From UBA4810 sp002479215 (GTDB taxonomy: Bacteria > Desulfobacterota > Syntrophia > Syntrophales > Smithellaceae): a stretch of DNA of 64,000 nucleotides. Below, piece after piece: positions 60,961 to 64,000 of this stretch (within the stretch, counting starts at the first letter, position 1; each line of letters begins with the position of its first letter). The notes beneath the pieces were generated by a model that did not search any database, was not told the DNA's origin, and saw only the letters and a program-made list of their open reading frames with translations. Location of the stretch: positions 3,099 through 67,098 of the forward strand of contig JBEKVB010000015.1 of assembly GCA_049514435.1 (NCBI GenBank), given 5' to 3'. The position numbers and the translations under genes are program-made.

Positions 60961-62550
60961 TCAATACTGTTGACGGGTAAACCTTTTTTTCAGCAGTCTG
61001 ATGATGCCATAAATCTCCGGGCTTTTTAAAAGATATGCGCAGATAAAAAATGCAGACCCGCCCATGGCAACCGAAACAATAAGGTAAATCAGCCGCTCGT
61101 TAAAGTGCGCTTCCGTACTCCAGGGCAGGAAGAAATAAACCAGTATCAGTGCTGCGAGCATAACTAATGAAGAAATGATTATTTTGACGATGGATGAATA
61201 AAAGCCACGGTCTAAAAATGTCCCGATTTTTTTCTTTAAAACAACAAATAGAATTATAACATTAACCGTTGCCGCCAGCGAATTAGCCAGGGCGAGACCG
61301 TTATGCTTTAAAGGGTGCATTAAAACCAGGCTGGCCGCTAAATTGACTATAAATGTGATTATAGCGGCCTTCATCGGCCATTTAGAATCCTGCAATGAGA
61401 AAAAAATGGGGACGATTACGCGAATAACGGAAAACGCCCACAAACCCAAAGCATAACAAAACAATGCTTGGGAGGTTAGTGTTGCTGCTTTTTCATCAAA
61501 GGCGCCCCGTTGAAACAAAACGGAGATAATAGGTAAATGAAGAGCCATTAACGCAATCATGGCGGGAATTGTAACGAAAAGCATCAACCGCAGGGAAAAA
61601 GATAAGCTTGATTTTAATTCCTCTAGATTTTCGTTGGCAACATGCCTGGAAAAACTGGGCAGAGTCGCTGTGCCAATGGCTACGGCAAAAATCCCCAGGG
61701 GCAGTTCCATAACACGATCGGCGTAGTAGAGATAGGAAACACTTCCTTTGGGTAAAAATGAGGCAAGAATTGTCCCCACGAACACATTAATTGTGTTTAC
61801 CGCAGCAGCTAAAATAGCCGGCAGCATCAATGCGGTGATTTGTTTAATTCCGGGATGATGTAAGTTTACTCGAAATTTAAATTTTACTCCGAACTTTACT
61901 AGAAACGGCCATTGCATTGCCAATTGCAGCACGCCGCCGATCATCACACCTATAGCCAGCGCCGTAATGGGCTGCGCAAAAAAGCCGCGGAGACACAATG
62001 CGGCTATAATCATGGAGATGTTTAAAACCACAGGCGAAAGCGCGGGAGCGGCAAAATGCCGGAAAGAATTTAGAATGCCCATGCATAAAGCCACCAGAGA
62101 CATAAAGAAAATGTAGGGAAACATCAGGCGATTCAAGAAAACCGCCAGGGCGAATTGATCAGGTGTGTTTAGGAAACCCGGTGCATTCAAAGCAACTATC
62201 AGCGGTGAAAATAAAACACCAAGCATGGAAATAATCACTAAAACTATAGACAATAAGGTAAAGGCGACATTGGCCAATTCCAGAGCTTCTTGCTTTGATT
62301 TTTTATGGAGATATTCAGTAAACACGGGAATAAAAGAAACGGTAAGCGATCCTTCGCCAATCAATCTTCTTAAAAGATTGGGGATACGAAAAGCGACTAA
62401 AAAAGCATCATAGATCCAACCGGCACCGAAAATAGCGGCAATAACAATATCGCGAATAAGGCCGAATATCCGGCTCAGCATTGTGGATATCCCCACAATT
62501 CCCGCGGCTTTGGCTACATGTGAATTTTCTGAATTATTTTCCAGTTCCAT
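60961..62550 (-). CDS. murJ: Lipid II flippase MurJ
   Basis: A 529-residue polytopic protein of the MOP superfamily (MviN/MurJ) with about 14 helices. The family start (VAKAAGIVGISTMLSRIFGL then IRDIVIAAIFGAG) and later PMAGILNSF-like segments (MGILNSFRHFAAPALSPVVL) are clear. It flips the peptidoglycan precursor lipid II across the inner membrane. It is read leftward toward serS and ends 94 bases before that gene's start. Confidence 0.95.
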   Translation of the reverse strand: MELENNSENSHVAKAAGIVGISTMLSRIFGLIRDIVIAAIFGAGWIYDAFLVAFRIPNLLRRLIGEGSLTVSFIPVFTEYLHKKSKQEALELANVAFTLLSIVLVIISMLGVLFSPLIVALNAPGFLNTPDQFALAVFLNRLMFPYIFFMSLVALCMGILNSFRHFAAPALSPVVLNISMIIAALCLRGFFAQPITALAIGVMIGGVLQLAMQWPFLVKFGVKFKFRVNLHHPGIKQITALMLPAILAAAVNTINVFVGTILASFLPKGSVSYLYYADRVMELPLGIFAVAIGTATLPSFSRHVANENLEELKSSLSFSLRLMLFVTIPAMIALMALHLPIISVLFQRGAFDEKAATLTSQALFCYALGLWAFSVIRVIVPIFFSLQDSKWPMKAAIITFIVNLAASLVLMHPLKHNGLALANSLAATVNVIILFVVLKKKIGTFLDRGFYSSIVKIIISSLVMLAALILVYFFLPWSTEAHFNERLIYLIVSVAMGGSAFFICAYLLKSPEIYGIIRLLKKRFTRQQY

Positions 62551-62711
62551 AATGTTTGGATATGCTACTTCTGTAAAAGCAGGGCAATTTTTATTTGATC
62601 ATACACTGACAATAAATTCTGTGGAAGAAAAATATTACAAAAAATCATTTAAACATTTTAACATGATTTGGAACTAAAAAATATTACTTAAAACAAATAA
62701 AGCTAAATAAT

Positions 62712-62745
62712 AAAAGGCGGCTCTGAGAACAGAACCGCCTTTTAA
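62712..62745. terminator. Bidirectional terminator
   Basis: AAAAGGCGGCTCTG pairs with CAGAACCGCCTTTT around a short loop, with T runs on both strands. It follows the leftward binding-protein gene by 27 bases. Confidence 0.85.
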
Positions 62746-62771
62746 AATTCAAAGGACTAACTTATGTTTAT

Positions 62772-64000
62772 TTAACCACCAGCTTGAATTTTCCTCAACT
62801 GAGCAGGAGTCTTGTATGCTTTGGGATTAATATATTTCTGCATTGCCTTTACATTTTCCGGACAGGATTCACTTAGAAAAACCATTTTCCCGTTCTCTTG
62901 ATATTGAAAAATCGCCCAAAAGGCATACCCTGGATATGACTTGTAGGGGTTATTTGGCTCAACGTGCATAGTAGAGTGATAGAACGGTTTGACCTTCTGG
63001 GTCTGGTATTTCATCTTTCCCAGGGAATAGGGTGTCGTGACCTCTTCCATTCCCTTGATCAGCATTTTGATATTGTCCGTTTCCTTGGCGTATTCGATCG
63101 CATTTTTCATATGCAGGATATCGGCATAAGCATAGTGCACGTGCTGCTGCATGGGGATATTCCGGTCATGAGCCTTCTTCACGAGGGGAATCGTATAAGG
63201 TGTCAGGGCAATAGTGTCGAGGTCGTAATAGCTCGAAATCACCCCTAGGGCTTTTCCACCGGTCATCCTCCAGAAATCATGGGTCTGCGAAACGCCACCG
63301 TACAGATGGACGGCAATATCTTTTGCGGCGGAATCAGCCCACTGTTTTGTAAATGACTCCGTATCTGTGAACCAGGAACTGCAATAGAAGATTACATCGG
63401 CTTTAGCCTCGGCAATCTGTTGGAGTATCGGGAAATAAAGAGTCCCTCGAGGTTTCACTGCCTTGCTGTAAACAACTTCTATACCGCTATCCTTAGCCAT
63501 TTTCTCCCACGTCGGCAAATTGATGTAATCGATTCCTTTGCGCCATTCTGTCGTCCAGGCTAGATCTTCCCATAGAATGGCGAGCCTCTTTGCCTTCATT
63601 ACCTTCGGATAGAGGTATGTAAAGTAGTATTTCATGGGTGCATAGTGAGCAGGTTCCGGATCATAATCCCGGAAGCAGTGGTCGTATTTGGGAGCCTGGT
63701 CAATGATGCGCGCCGTCAATTCCGAACCCATCGGACCGTTGAAAATCAGAATGTGGGGATATTCTTTGAAAAGCACCCCTGAGGCCTCTTGAATGGCCAG
63801 GCAGATCTCCGAACGCCCTTCTACGGAAACGAATGTTGCCTTGTCCTCAATGATCAGCTTTCTGAACGCCTCAACGGACAGCGATGTGTCGCCCTTGCCG
63901 TCCTGCACAATATACTTCACCGGCCGTCCCAGGATACCGCCGGCGGCGTTAATTTCATCAACCGCCATCTTCTGGATATCCATGCATGGCTTAGTACCCG
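62772..64000 (-). CDS. LIV-type ABC transporter substrate-binding protein 4 (partial)
   Basis: The frame runs from the stop at 62772 to the window edge with no stop, so the N-terminus and signal peptide lie outside. An ATG at 63983 is inside the fold and unlikely to be the start. The visible part begins MDIQKMAVDEINAAGGILGR, the first helix of LivJ-like proteins, and continues with FVSVEGRSEICLAIQEASGV. It differs from the three binding proteins at 28.7-43.2 kb. Its ligand is unknown. Confidence 0.88.
   Translation of the reverse strand, partial: GTKPCMDIQKMAVDEINAAGGILGRPVKYIVQDGKGDTSLSVEAFRKLIIEDKATFVSVEGRSEICLAIQEASGVLFKEYPHILIFNGPMGSELTARIIDQAPKYDHCFRDYDPEPAHYAPMKYYFTYLYPKVMKAKRLAILWEDLAWTTEWRKGIDYINLPTWEKMAKDSGIEVVYSKAVKPRGTLYFPILQQIAEAKADVIFYCSSWFTDTESFTKQWADSAAKDIAVHLYGGVSQTHDFWRMTGGKALGVISSYYDLDTIALTPYTIPLVKKAHDRNIPMQQHVHYAYADILHMKNAIEYAKETDNIKMLIKGMEEVTTPYSLGKMKYQTQKVKPFYHSTMHVEPNNPYKSYPGYAFWAIFQYQENGKMVFLSESCPENVKAMQKYINPKAYKTPAQLRKIQAGG

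Overview
The window looks like part of the chromosome of an anaerobic Desulfobacterota (Deltaproteobacteria) species, perhaps close to the Syntrophales/Smithella group. This is inference from gene content only: three LIV-type organic-acid uptake systems coupled to acyl-CoA ligases, sigma-54/NifA-type nitrogen control, a type I-C CRISPR-Cas locus and a Mu-like prophage remnant. No rRNA gene or other firm taxonomic marker lies in the window.

Layout. 1-7.6 kb is a patchwork of small accessory genes: an HPP membrane protein cut by the window edge, a CPBP protease, a PIN-domain protein, a broken DUF2971 gene and an exported trypsin-like protein. It holds decayed fragments and a long palindromic repeat. 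7.6-13.2 kb is a nitrogen-control block: a NifA-like sigma-54 activator, then P-II, ammonium transporter, second P-II-like protein, stand-alone Fis-type DNA-binding protein and outer-membrane protein, closed by a clear terminator. 13.9-17.4 kb carries a PIF1-like helicase and two genes in an integron-cassette-like setting. 17.5-27.0 kb is a complete type I-C CRISPR-Cas locus: 28 repeats and 27 spacers, with cas2, cas1, cas4, cas7, cas8c, cas5c and cas3 all read leftward. 27.7-49.6 kb is a rightward block of catabolic and transport genes: an IclR regulator, three substrate-binding proteins, two LIV-type permease/ATPase sets, three AMP-forming acyl-CoA ligases, a PaaK-like ligase, an enoyl-CoA hydratase, an M24-fold protein and an iron alcohol dehydrogenase. 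Together they suggest import, CoA activation and oxidation of a small carboxylic acid. 49.6-54.3 kb holds an IS3 remnant, a metallo-beta-lactamase-fold protein, an AT-rich SIR2-domain protein and a HEPN/zinc-ribbon protein. 54.6-58.8 kb is the early region of a Mu-like phage (repressor, Ner, A, B and one more) with no structural genes. 59.1-64 kb looks like conserved chromosome: tRNA-Arg, two tRNA-Ser, serS, murJ and a further substrate-binding protein cut by the window edge.

The parts speak to each other. Two adjacent CRISPR spacers match the window's own Mu-like transposase gene with differences almost only at third codon positions, so the array has recorded relatives of the resident phage. 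Two other spacers occur twice as near-identical variants, as if the same protospacers had been captured again from diverged invaders. A family of structured intergenic repeats recurs at about 3.1-3.8, 13.6, 27.2-27.6 and 58.8-59.0 kb; two of the copies carry the same gene tail, that of the phage repressor.
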